Shown: piece by piece, positions 1-7,232 of the stretch
How positions within the stretch are numbered: position 1 is the stretch's first letter
Layout of the letters: each line of letters opens with the position of its first letter
NCBI GenBank assembly: GCA_964551215.1
Contig: CAZKBV010000009.1
Coordinates: 1 to 32,756, forward strand
Source of the DNA: JAFLUQ01 sp964551215
GTDB lineage: Bacteria > Bacillota > Clostridia > UMGS1883
Length of the DNA stretch: 32,756 nucleotides
Direction of reading: 5' to 3'
Position numbers and translations under genes: made by a program
Notes under the pieces: model-generated
What the model was told of the DNA's origin: nothing
What the model saw: only the letters and a program-made list of their open reading frames with translations
The model's database searches: none

Positions 1-206
1 CTGAAATGGAACCCGCCGCCTTAGAGGCGGGGGACATCTGCGCTTAGGTTATTTTCCTACCCCGATTAAGGTATAAAATTCAGGTACACGCCCTGAAATT
101 TTATGATTCTGTTTCGAAAGGGAGTTCCATTTCGAGCTTTCCCCCTTGCCCTTTGAGGGACAGCGGTAATCCGTGTAAACTTCTTCACTGATTTTCCGTT
201 ACAATA
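1..206. repeat. Hairpin-rich gap with repeat copy A
   Basis: Non-coding. Contains GAAATGGAAC at 3-12, whose exact reverse complement GTTCCATTTC lies at 124-133; inside these arms are a hairpin CCCGCC...GGCGGG (about 13-33), a minus-strand copy of the dispersed motif (GCGCTTAGGTTAT, 40-52), and a long hairpin ATAAAATTCAGG...CCTGAAATTTTAT (about 72-104). Positions 61-134 resemble 18886-18960. Lies downstream of the P1-peptidase gene; the element may continue beyond the window. Confidence 0.6.
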
Positions 207-1157
207 TCACCGTAAATCATTCGCGCACATAAGGCCGTAGGCGCTTTCGGCGCTTAAAACGGCGTTTTCTATGGCCTTCGACATTACTCTCGCCCCCAAT
301 GTTCCCACAAAGTCAAAATTAGCCTCCGCGTCTCCCACGCTCATAGCGTAAACCGTGTCCCCGTCCATAGAGGTATGAACGGGGCGGATACTGCGGGAAT
401 AGCCGTCTTGGGTCATCTGGGCGATTTTTGTCATTCTGTCTTTGGTAAATTTCCCGTTTGTGATAAGCACGCCGACAGTGGTGTTTCCCGGCGGAAGCTC
501 ATTTAGCTTGTACATGGATTTTTCGCTGTCGCGAAAGCCGGTTTTGCTTTCGTCCAGAAGTCCGGCGATGATTTGCCCGTTTTCAAAGTCCAGAACATCT
601 CCGCAGGCGTTTACGGCCACAACCGCGCCCACCTTAAGCTCTCCCGTACGAACCGCGTAAACACCTAACCCGGACTTCATCGCGAACTTAGGCCCCCTCA
701 GCTTCCCCACGCTGGCTCCCGTTCCGGCGCCGTAATTTCCGCTTTTGGGGGAATTCTCCTCCGCGTTTTCACAGGCACGCTTCGCCATAGCCTTGTCCGG
801 ACGGATTTTGAAGCTTCCAAGCCCCAAATCAAATATTGCGCTCTGGCACACAAGGGGTACTACCGTAGGCCCCACCGGAAGGCCGATTCCCTTTTCTTCA
901 AGGTATTCCATAACTCCTCCGGCGGCGTCCAGACCGAAAGCGCTTCCGCCGCTTAGCAAAACGGCGTGTATGGCCTGACAGGTGGCCTGTTGGCTCAGAA
1001 GCTCCGTTTCGCGGCTGGCAGGGCCTCCCCCTCGGACGTCAATTCCCGCGGGAGCGCCTTTTTCGCAGATTATGACTGTGCAGCCCGTGGCGGCGGTCTT
1101 ATCCTCGGCGGAACCTATTTTTACATTTTCAATTTCATTTATCTTTATTTCCGTCAT
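207..1157 (-). CDS. P1-family (S58, DmpA/BapA-like) aminopeptidase/amidase
   Basis: 316 residues from the ATG at 1157, which has an AAAAGGA site about 10 bases upstream; a longer in-frame reading exists but lacks a better site. The family consists of self-cleaving Ntn-type hydrolases that release N-terminal residues from peptides, amides or beta-peptides in the cytoplasm. Visible family features are the early glycine-rich segment VRGGGPASRETELL (about 41-54), the LSGGSAFGLDAAGG block (68-81) and the GNTTVGVLITNG block (224-235), in which Thr226 is the expected nucleophile exposed by cleavage after Asn225. Length is close to the usual 320-370. The first 23 bases overlap the end of the upstream ECF transporter gene, so the two are probably translationally coupled. 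Family assignment is firm; the natural substrate cannot be told. Confidence 0.9.
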   Translation of the reverse strand: MTEIKINEIENVKIGSAEDKTAATGCTVIICEKGAPAGIDVRGGGPASRETELLSQQATCQAIHAVLLSGGSAFGLDAAGGVMEYLEEKGIGLPVGPTVVPLVCQSAIFDLGLGSFKIRPDKAMAKRACENAEENSPKSGNYGAGTGASVGKLRGPKFAMKSGLGVYAVRTGELKVGAVVAVNACGDVLDFENGQIIAGLLDESKTGFRDSEKSMYKLNELPPGNTTVGVLITNGKFTKDRMTKIAQMTQDGYSRSIRPVHTSMDGDTVYAMSVGDAEANFDFVGTLGARVMSKAIENAVLSAESAYGLMCANDLR

Positions 1158-1854
1158 TTTTTTCTGTTCCTTTTTTCGTATAATCCTTAAGCGCACCGTG
1201 CTTCCTAACTTGCACGGCAAAATTATTTTTTGCCGTTCCTTTTTTCATATAAGCCTTAAGAGCCTTGCATACAGCCACGGAAATTATAACCGCGACAATC
1301 GCTTCCGGAACGCCGTTCATAACCACCGTACCCAAAATTACGGCCTCAATGGTCTTTCCCCCAAGGTCGATGGCTCCGGCGTAGGCGTCTCCAAACAGTA
1401 TGTAAATAAGCCCCATTACCAGAATTGTGTTTGTCATGGAACCCGCGAAAGCTCCCACTCCCATAGAAACTCCGTCATTCTTGATTAGCTTTTTCATTCC
1501 GGCATACGCGTAATAGGAAACGACGCCGATAAGTATTCTTGGTACAAAGGCAATTACGATGGAAAAAGGGCTGCCGTGGCCCGTTCCCGGCACGGGAATT
1601 ACGGGCGAAAATATAAACGCCGTCGCCATTGCGGAAAAGGAAGCTTTCAAAAAGCTTATCAGTCCGAAAACCGCCCCCAGAGCCGCGCCGAATTTCGGCC
1701 CGAGTATAATGGCTCCTACTATTACGGGGATATGTATTGTTGTCGCGTTGATAAATCCGAGCGGAATCATGCCGAGAGGCGTAACCGCAAGAATCCCGAT
1801 TATCGCAATAAACATTGCAAAAAGAACAATGGTTCTTGTTTTTTCGCTTTTCAT
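1135..1854 (-). CDS. ECF transporter substrate-binding (S) component
   Basis: 239 residues; ATG at 1854 preceded by AAAGGAG. A polytopic membrane protein with about six hydrophobic segments; the block PVIVGAIILGPKFGAALG (about 44-61), followed by FGLISFLKA, is typical of the PF12822-type S components that capture vitamins and work with a shared EcfA/EcfT energising module, which is not in this window. The sequence resembles pantothenate-type (PanT-like) members in the HIPVIVGAI region, but the substrate is not certain. The C-terminal 45 residues are hydrophilic and contain an internal duplication (ALKxYxKKGTxKN twice, 23 residues apart). The last 23 bases overlap the start of the P1-peptidase gene downstream, suggesting joint expression. 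Confidence 0.85.
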   Translation of the reverse strand: MKSEKTRTIVLFAMFIAIIGILAVTPLGMIPLGFINATTIHIPVIVGAIILGPKFGAALGAVFGLISFLKASFSAMATAFIFSPVIPVPGTGHGSPFSIVIAFVPRILIGVVSYYAYAGMKKLIKNDGVSMGVGAFAGSMTNTILVMGLIYILFGDAYAGAIDLGGKTIEAVILGTVVMNGVPEAIVAVIISVAVCKALKAYMKKGTAKNNFAVQVRKHGALKDYTKKGTEKNDGNKDK

Positions 1855-1901
1855 ATAAAAATCTCCTTTAAAACGCCTTTATGTATATGCCTGAAATTTA
1901 T

Positions 1902-1994
1902 ATAACCTACGCGCGGATGCCCCCCGCCGGTTGCAATCTATCGCAAGCTCCGCTTCAAGCAAGCTTGATGGAGCGTTGCTCCGATTTAAAGCTT
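1902..1994 (+). repeat. Dispersed leader-like repeat, copy C1
   Basis: About 90 bases from ATAACCTACGCGCGGATG to GATTTAAAGCTT, nearly identical to 13990-14080. Contains AACC/GGTT and GCGG/CCGC pairings and the hairpin GCTCC-GCT-TCAAG-CAAG-CTTGA-T-GGAGC. It sits between two minus-strand genes and no plus-strand gene follows it. Confidence 0.7.
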
Positions 1995-1997
1995 GGC

Positions 1998-2030
1998 GGC
2001 GCGGCGAATTTCGGGGGGGTATGCCGCGCC
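1998..2030. repeat. Perfect 8-bp inverted repeat with G7 loop
   Basis: GGCGCGGC (1998-2005) and GCCGCGCC (2023-2030) pair exactly around a 17-base loop containing seven G. It directly follows repeat C1 and lies just past the GH51 stop on the minus strand. No T-run follows on either strand, so it is not a standard terminator. Confidence 0.55.
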
Positions 2031-2061
2031 CCGCGATTAATTTTTCAAGCTCCTTTACGCG

Positions 2062-3915
2062 CTAAAACCTAATCACGGTAAAGGAATAGGGCTTAAGGGT
2101 ATATTCCGCCCCTTCAAAGTCTTCGGTTACGGGAACCACCCTTGTTTTATCGCTCATGGTATTTTTCGCGCCGAGAATCTCTTTGGGAGAGGAGCCTTCG
2201 GCGGTCAAATATTCCGCCCTGCCGCCCTTGCAGCCTAAGTTTACGGCTTCGCGGCGGTCGGAATTGTTTACGATTTTAACAATAGTCTCGTCCCCCTTGA
2301 TTCCGACGGTGATATACAAATGCTCCGAACAGTTGCAGCTAAACCTTACGGTTTCGTCCGGAAGGTTACGGCTGAACATTTTTTGAACATAGTAAGAGGG
2401 TGTGAGCATAATTTCATGATTATTCACAAAAATAAGGTCGGGGGTCCATTGGGTGAAGCCTTCCCGAGCAAACAAAGGAGCGTATGCCGCAAGGTGTACA
2501 ACATCGCCGTTACGCTCGAAGCCTGTCATAACGGCGGCCTCCGCCAAAGCCGCTTCAAGACTGTTGGGTCGGGGCTTGCCGCGCAGGTGGCAGGCGTACT
2601 CTCCGGCGAACACCTTTGGCATGGAACGGTCGTAATTGTCATAGCGGTTTGCGTTTTTAAACATCCAGTCGGCGGAAACATAGTAATGCTCGTCAACGGC
2701 AAAGGCAAAATCCCTGCCCTTTCCTTCAAGCCAGTTCCACGCTTTTTCAAACTCCTCTCCCCCCGCGTAGGGGCCGGAGGAGGAAATAAGCATGATATCG
2801 GGATATTTGGGGGCTATGGCCTTCCAAAACATTTCGTATCTTTCAAAATACTTTTCGTTCCACTGCTCGTTGCCTATGGCGAGATATTTAAGCTTAAAGG
2901 GCTTTTCGTGACCCAAATCTCGGCGTACTCCGCCCCACTTTGTATCAACCGAGCCGTTGGCAAATTCAATAAGGTCGAGGGCGTCACGGATGTATTCGCC
3001 CATTTCCGCTTCGTCGGCCGCTTCGTCGCACTGATACTGACAGCCCATACCGCAGTTAAGCACGGGAATCGGTTCGCACTCCAAATCCTCGCAGAGAAGG
3101 AAATATTCGTAAAACCCAAGCCCGCAGCTTTGGTAATAGTCCGGCGCGACAACACCCACATCGCCGTCCTGCCAGCGGCTCCAGTTGCACCTTCTGGTTT
3201 CAAGGGGACCGATGGTATCCTTCCAGCGGTATCTGTTATTTAAGCCGTTGCCCTCAACTATGCATCCGCCCGGGAAGCGCAAAAAGCCGGGCTTTATGTC
3301 GGCGAGAGCCTGCGCCATGTCGGCGCGGAGGCCGTTTTCACGATTTTTAAAGGTTTTTTTCGGGAAAAGCGAACACATATCCGCGTCTATTTCCCCATCC
3401 TCTTTGAGCAAAAGCTCCGGTACGGCATCGTAAACGGTTTTGCTCGCCGTAAGGGAGGCCGAGCGCTTTTCCCACTTTTCGGACACGCCCGTAAACTCCG
3501 CCTGAGCAATCACCTCTCCGCCGCTGACAAGGCGAAAAATTACGCCGCCGTCGTAATTGCCCCTTGACCAGAAGGAAAAGCCGTACTCCTCCCCTTCCTC
3601 AAGATAGCAACCCTCGTAGGCCCGGTTTGCGATTCCGCCGCCGGAAGCCGCCTTTATGTGAACATACTGAGGATTTACGCTGTTCATAGGCTCACGGGCG
3701 GAGCTTGCCATTTGACAGTCGCCCACCGTTTTCCACGCCGTAAGAGGCGACTTGTAGGGCTGCTTCTTTGTGGGGAAAAAATCGAAAGAGCGGTTTTCCA
3801 AAAGCTCCGCGTAAAGCCCGCCGTCGGCGCCGTAATTTATATCTTCAAAAAACAGACCTATCATTTTGGGATTTACTTTTACTCCCTTTTGGGTTTTGTC
3901 AATTTTCAGATACAT
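2062..3915 (-). CDS. GH51 alpha-L-arabinofuranosidase
   Basis: 617 residues; ATG at 3915 with AAGGAG seven bases upstream, lying inside the end of the preceding gene. The enzyme family removes terminal arabinofuranosyl groups from arabinoxylan, arabinan and their oligosaccharides by a retaining mechanism. Visible: N-terminal GLFFEDINYGADGGLYAELL block, a lectin-like beta domain insert (about 60-165), the FLRFPGG motif (211-217), IGNEQW with the likely acid/base Glu350, and VFAGEYACH with the likely nucleophile Glu439; a C-terminal beta domain follows. There is no signal peptide, so the enzyme is probably intracellular and acts on imported oligosaccharides. It resembles the longer GH51 subgroup (plant ASD1-like) more than the 500-residue Geobacillus type. 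Catalytic residues are assigned by motif only. Confidence 0.93.
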   Translation of the reverse strand: MYLKIDKTQKGVKVNPKMIGLFFEDINYGADGGLYAELLENRSFDFFPTKKQPYKSPLTAWKTVGDCQMASSAREPMNSVNPQYVHIKAASGGGIANRAYEGCYLEEGEEYGFSFWSRGNYDGGVIFRLVSGGEVIAQAEFTGVSEKWEKRSASLTASKTVYDAVPELLLKEDGEIDADMCSLFPKKTFKNRENGLRADMAQALADIKPGFLRFPGGCIVEGNGLNNRYRWKDTIGPLETRRCNWSRWQDGDVGVVAPDYYQSCGLGFYEYFLLCEDLECEPIPVLNCGMGCQYQCDEAADEAEMGEYIRDALDLIEFANGSVDTKWGGVRRDLGHEKPFKLKYLAIGNEQWNEKYFERYEMFWKAIAPKYPDIMLISSSGPYAGGEEFEKAWNWLEGKGRDFAFAVDEHYYVSADWMFKNANRYDNYDRSMPKVFAGEYACHLRGKPRPNSLEAALAEAAVMTGFERNGDVVHLAAYAPLFAREGFTQWTPDLIFVNNHEIMLTPSYYVQKMFSRNLPDETVRFSCNCSEHLYITVGIKGDETIVKIVNNSDRREAVNLGCKGGRAEYLTAEGSSPKEILGAKNTMSDKTRVVPVTEDFEGAEYTLKPYSFTVIRF

Positions 3916-3920
3916 TCAAT

Positions 3921-5168
3921 CTACTCCTTGTTTGTTTTCGCAATTTCATCATCCTCTTCGATTTTATTAATGGTTTCGTACTCCAAGGTTGACGTAGGCA
4001 GATTTTTACTTTTCAGCTTCCGGTTGACATGAACCGATACGAGGTCATAAATAACCGCGAACAGAGGCACGCTGCAAAGCAGCCCCCAAAAGCCGAACAT
4101 TCCGCCGAACACCAGAATGGAAAACATTACCCAGAAGCTGGAAAGCCCGATGGATGTGCTGAGTATCTTCGGCCCGAGAATATTTCCGTCAAACTGTTGA
4201 AGCACGATAATTATAATGATGAAATACAGACATTTTACCGGACTGGCAAGAAGTATTAACAGCGCGCTGGGAATCGCCCCGATAAAGGGGCCGAAAAAGG
4301 GGATTATGTTGGTGATGCCCACTATGCATCCCACCAGCACCGCATACGGTATTTTAAATATCGAAAGAAGTATAAAGCAAAGTATGCCTATTATTATCGA
4401 ATCAATAATTTTCCCGATGAAAAATCCGCCGAATTTTTCGTCCGCCGAGCGCACCAATTCCATAATCGAATTGACCCTATTTATCGGGAAAAGACTGTAC
4501 AGCAACTTTTTGGCCTGAGCCGAGAATTTTTCCTTGGACGTCATAACATATATCGAAACGATTATTCCCACAACAAATTGGAACACTGCGGACACCGCGT
4601 TGAACACCGAGCTGGAAAGCCCGCCCACAAGCTCGCTGATATCGGGGATTATGCCGGAAAGCCCGTCTATTATGGAATTGAAATTGCTGTATATGCTGCG
4701 AATCTGGGTTATCAGCCGTGTTCTTATTTCCGGATTATCCTTCAGAATTTGAGACACCCACGCCGTCAGCTTGTTCACATATCCGGGCATATTTGTGATA
4801 ACACCCTGAACGCTGGAGATAAGCTCGGGGACGACCATCTTTACCAATACCGCCAAAAGCAGAATTGTCAGCCCCCAGACTATAATTACGCCGGCCCCCC
4901 GAACGTGGCGCCTTATTCTTGAGTTTTTCTTTTTAACAACGGTGCATATCAGCCTTTCGACAAGGTTCAAAAGCGGGTTGAGAATATAAGCGAAAACTAA
5001 GCCGTAGACCACAGGCCGCACACAGCTTAGAAATTTTTTCAACCCTACCGTCAGCAAAGGAAGCTGATGAAGCACTTGATTTGCGAGTATGCTGAAAACA
5101 ACCACTAAAAAAGCCGTGATTCCCAGCTTAAGATATTTTTGATCGTCGTCGTTCCACTTGAATTTCAT
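3921..5168 (-). CDS. AI-2E family transporter (PF01594 permease)
   Basis: 415 residues from the ATG at 5168, chosen because GGGAGAGG sits five bases upstream; an in-frame GTG at 5174 touches that site and is less likely. Seven to eight hydrophobic segments are visible: one near the N-terminus, the conserved PVVYGLVFAYILNPLL block (about 52-67), a long extracytoplasmic/amphipathic middle, and a C-terminal cluster including IVGITNIIPFFGPFIGAIPS and the poly-Ile stretch, typical of the family. Members are proposed to be efflux permeases for small molecules, ions or signalling compounds; the autoinducer-2 role was shown for only some members and should not be assumed here. It ends 5 bp before the GH51 gene, so the two form one transcription unit. 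Confidence 0.88.
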   Translation of the reverse strand: MKFKWNDDDQKYLKLGITAFLVVVFSILANQVLHQLPLLTVGLKKFLSCVRPVVYGLVFAYILNPLLNLVERLICTVVKKKNSRIRRHVRGAGVIIVWGLTILLLAVLVKMVVPELISSVQGVITNMPGYVNKLTAWVSQILKDNPEIRTRLITQIRSIYSNFNSIIDGLSGIIPDISELVGGLSSSVFNAVSAVFQFVVGIIVSIYVMTSKEKFSAQAKKLLYSLFPINRVNSIMELVRSADEKFGGFFIGKIIDSIIIGILCFILLSIFKIPYAVLVGCIVGITNIIPFFGPFIGAIPSALLILLASPVKCLYFIIIIIVLQQFDGNILGPKILSTSIGLSSFWVMFSILVFGGMFGFWGLLCSVPLFAVIYDLVSVHVNRKLKSKNLPTSTLEYETINKIEEDDEIAKTNKE

Positions 5169-5228
5169 CTGCACCTCTCCCTAAGGCATAAAGCCTCGCG
5201 AAATATCTCCTCAGTCCGTTTTTATATT

Positions 5229-5257
5229 ATTGTACTACTATTTTAAAAAAAAAGCAA
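5229..5257 (-). promoter_or_regulatory. Predicted promoter of the AI-2E/GH51 unit
   Basis: Reading minus: TTGCTT (5252-5257), 17-base spacer, TACAAT (5229-5234). Suited to the AI-2E permease gene starting at 5168; sigma-A type by pattern only. Confidence 0.5.
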
Positions 5258-5316
5258 GAGCTATTTTGCCTTTTTATGCCTTTTAAAGCAGTTTTTGTTT
5301 GCGCGGGAAAAATATC

Positions 5317-5345
5317 TTGCATTTTTCGATGCTATGCTGTATAAT
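5317..5345 (+). promoter_or_regulatory. Predicted promoter of the flippase gene at 5381
   Basis: TTGCAT (5317-5322), 17-base spacer, TATAAT (5340-5345). The likely start point is about 30 bases before the gene. Confidence 0.6.
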
Positions 5346-5380
5346 ATAATAATCAGAGGCGTACGTATTGAAAGGATTTG

Positions 5381-7003
5381 ATGTCAATGGCAGAAAATAA
5401 AAAGCCGTCCTTTATGATGAATGTGCTGACCATAGTTTTTTCCCAAGTAATGGTTAAGCTTCTGGGCCTCGCGTACAGGCTGGTAATCACAAATATCGAC
5501 GGCTTCGGCGATGTCGGCAACGGCTATTACAACTTCGGCTTTCAGATATACACCCTACTTTTGGCAATAAGCTCCGTAGGCATACCCAACGCCATAAGCA
5601 AGCTGGTTTCGGAAAGGTGCGCCTTGGACGACTTCAAAGGCGCCTTCCGCATATTTAAGGTAAGCCTCGGGCTGTTTTCCATAATCGGCGGCGGCCTGTC
5701 GCTACTGCTGTTCTTCGGGGCGGAGCCTTTTTCTACATACATTCTGGACGCCCCCGGAGCCATGTACACGATGAAGGTGCTCTCCCCCTCAATTTTGTTT
5801 GTTTCCGTATCAAGCGTAATACGGGGCTTCTTTATGGGTCAGGACAATCCGAAGGCCACAAGCACGAGCCAAATACTTGAGCAGTTCCTTAAATCCACCA
5901 CAACTATAATAATCGTCCTTTGTCTTACGGGGCAGAAGGCGGAATACATGGCTGCCGGAGCCACTCTCGCCACAACCATATCCACGGCTCTGAGCCTTAT
6001 TTACCTTTTCGGCTTTTACGCTTCTCACAAAAAGGAAATACGGCAAAAATACGCCGCCGCTCCTTCCCTTAAAACCAACGGCTCAACCCTCAGCGTCGCA
6101 AAGACGGTTTTCTGGGTATCAATGCCCATATCTTTAAGCTCCGTCGTTACCTCTCTTAACCGCGTGCTGGATTCCGTAACCGTAAACAGGGGGCTTAAAA
6201 CGGCCTTTGCCGGAATTATCTCCGACGCGGCTTTGCTGGACGAAAACGCCGTAGCCTTAAGCGGACAGCTCAGCAAGTCCGACGTGCTTATAAATCTTCC
6301 CCTTGCCCTAAACTTTGCCCTTTCGGCGGTGCTTGTGCCGACCATTGCCGGGGCTTTGGCCGTAAAGGACTATAGCACCGCCTCTAAAAGAGTGAGTTTT
6401 TCTTTGCTTATCTCCACAGTGATAGCCCTCCCCTGCACGGCCGGATACATGGCCTTGTCCGACGGAATTATGCGTATGATATACTTTAACGCCTCCGAGG
6501 GAGCTATGCTTTTTGCGATGATGGCCCCGACGGTGTTCTTCTCCGCCGTAAATCAAACCATATACGGCAGCCTTCAGGGAATCGGCAAAATTTTCGTCCC
6601 CGCGCTGAGTACGCTGTGCGGCGGCGCGGCAAAGCTTATCATCAACCTTATTCTTATCCCTATGCCGAAGGTAAATATTTACGGCGCGCCTATCGGCAGC
6701 ATTGTCTGCCAGGCAATAGCCTTTGCCATCAGCTACGGAGTGCTGTGTAAAAATCTTCCCGTAAAGCTTCGGGTCGGAAGGTATTTTGTCCGCCCGCTTG
6801 TTGCTTCCGGCGTAATGGGCGTAGCCGTATGGGCGTTCCACCGCTTCGGCGAAAGGCTCATTGGCAATACCGCGGCGACTCTTATTTCAATTGTAATCGG
6901 AGTGGCGGTATATTTTGCGCTTATAATCGCAATGAAGGTTTTCTCGAAGGAAGAGGTATCTATGCTTCCCATGGGTGAAAAACTGGCTAAACACATGAAA
7001 TAA
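5381..7003 (+). CDS. MOP-superfamily lipid/polysaccharide flippase (SpoVB/MurJ-like)
   Basis: About 540 residues; ATG at 5381 (AAAGGA four bases upstream) or ATG at 5387 (ten bases) are both possible. About fourteen hydrophobic segments fill the protein. The N-terminus (SQVMVKLLGLAYRLVITNI) and repeated patterns such as GIPNAISKLVSE and SPSILFVSVSSVIRGFFMGQ are characteristic of the COG2244 exporters that flip lipid-linked sugars, including lipid II-type intermediates, across the membrane. Members near SpoVB serve spore cortex synthesis; others serve vegetative wall or capsule. A second member of the family lies at 27761-29242. It is a single-gene unit: promoter at 5317-5345 and strong terminator at 7061-7107. 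Lipid substrate unknown. Confidence 0.85.
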   Translation: MSMAENKKPSFMMNVLTIVFSQVMVKLLGLAYRLVITNIDGFGDVGNGYYNFGFQIYTLLLAISSVGIPNAISKLVSERCALDDFKGAFRIFKVSLGLFSIIGGGLSLLLFFGAEPFSTYILDAPGAMYTMKVLSPSILFVSVSSVIRGFFMGQDNPKATSTSQILEQFLKSTTTIIIVLCLTGQKAEYMAAGATLATTISTALSLIYLFGFYASHKKEIRQKYAAAPSLKTNGSTLSVAKTVFWVSMPISLSSVVTSLNRVLDSVTVNRGLKTAFAGIISDAALLDENAVALSGQLSKSDVLINLPLALNFALSAVLVPTIAGALAVKDYSTASKRVSFSLLISTVIALPCTAGYMALSDGIMRMIYFNASEGAMLFAMMAPTVFFSAVNQTIYGSLQGIGKIFVPALSTLCGGAAKLIINLILIPMPKVNIYGAPIGSIVCQAIAFAISYGVLCKNLPVKLRVGRYFVRPLVASGVMGVAVWAFHRFGERLIGNTAATLISIVIGVAVYFALIIAMKVFSKEEVSMLPMGEKLAKHMK

Positions 7004-7060
7004 GTTTGGCGGGCGTAAAATTTTTAAGCCTTAAACGCGCCAAAACAGCTTAAAATCGGC

Positions 7061-7107
7061 AAAACCTCTTGATATAGGCCGCAAAGCCTTTTTCAAGAGG
7101 TTTTTTT
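7061..7107 (+). terminator. Rho-independent terminator after the flippase gene
   Basis: AAAACCTCTTGA (7061-7072) pairs with TCAAGAGGTTTT (7093-7104), with an inner AGGC/GCCT stem, then a T-run to 7107. It separates the flippase gene from the uraA promoter. Confidence 0.85.
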
Positions 7108-7167
7108 CGTAATATTTTTTGGGGGACGCGGCCTCCTATTTTTTTGCCGCATTTTGTAAAAAAACAA

Positions 7168-7196
7168 TGGACAAACCGTAAACGATGGTGTATAAT
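7168..7196 (+). promoter_or_regulatory. Predicted promoter of uraA-upp
   Basis: TGGACA (7168-7173), 17-base spacer, TATAAT (7191-7196). Leader to uraA is only about 30 bases, too short for a PyrR attenuator. Confidence 0.65.
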
Positions 7197-7232
7197 GGTA
7201 AATGGTAAGAATTTAAAAGGAGGAAAAATTTT

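Noticed and set aside
7197..7232. PyrR-type attenuator before uraA
   Set aside because: Leader from the predicted start is about 30 bases; the hairpin at 7061-7107 lies upstream of the promoter and belongs to the flippase gene.
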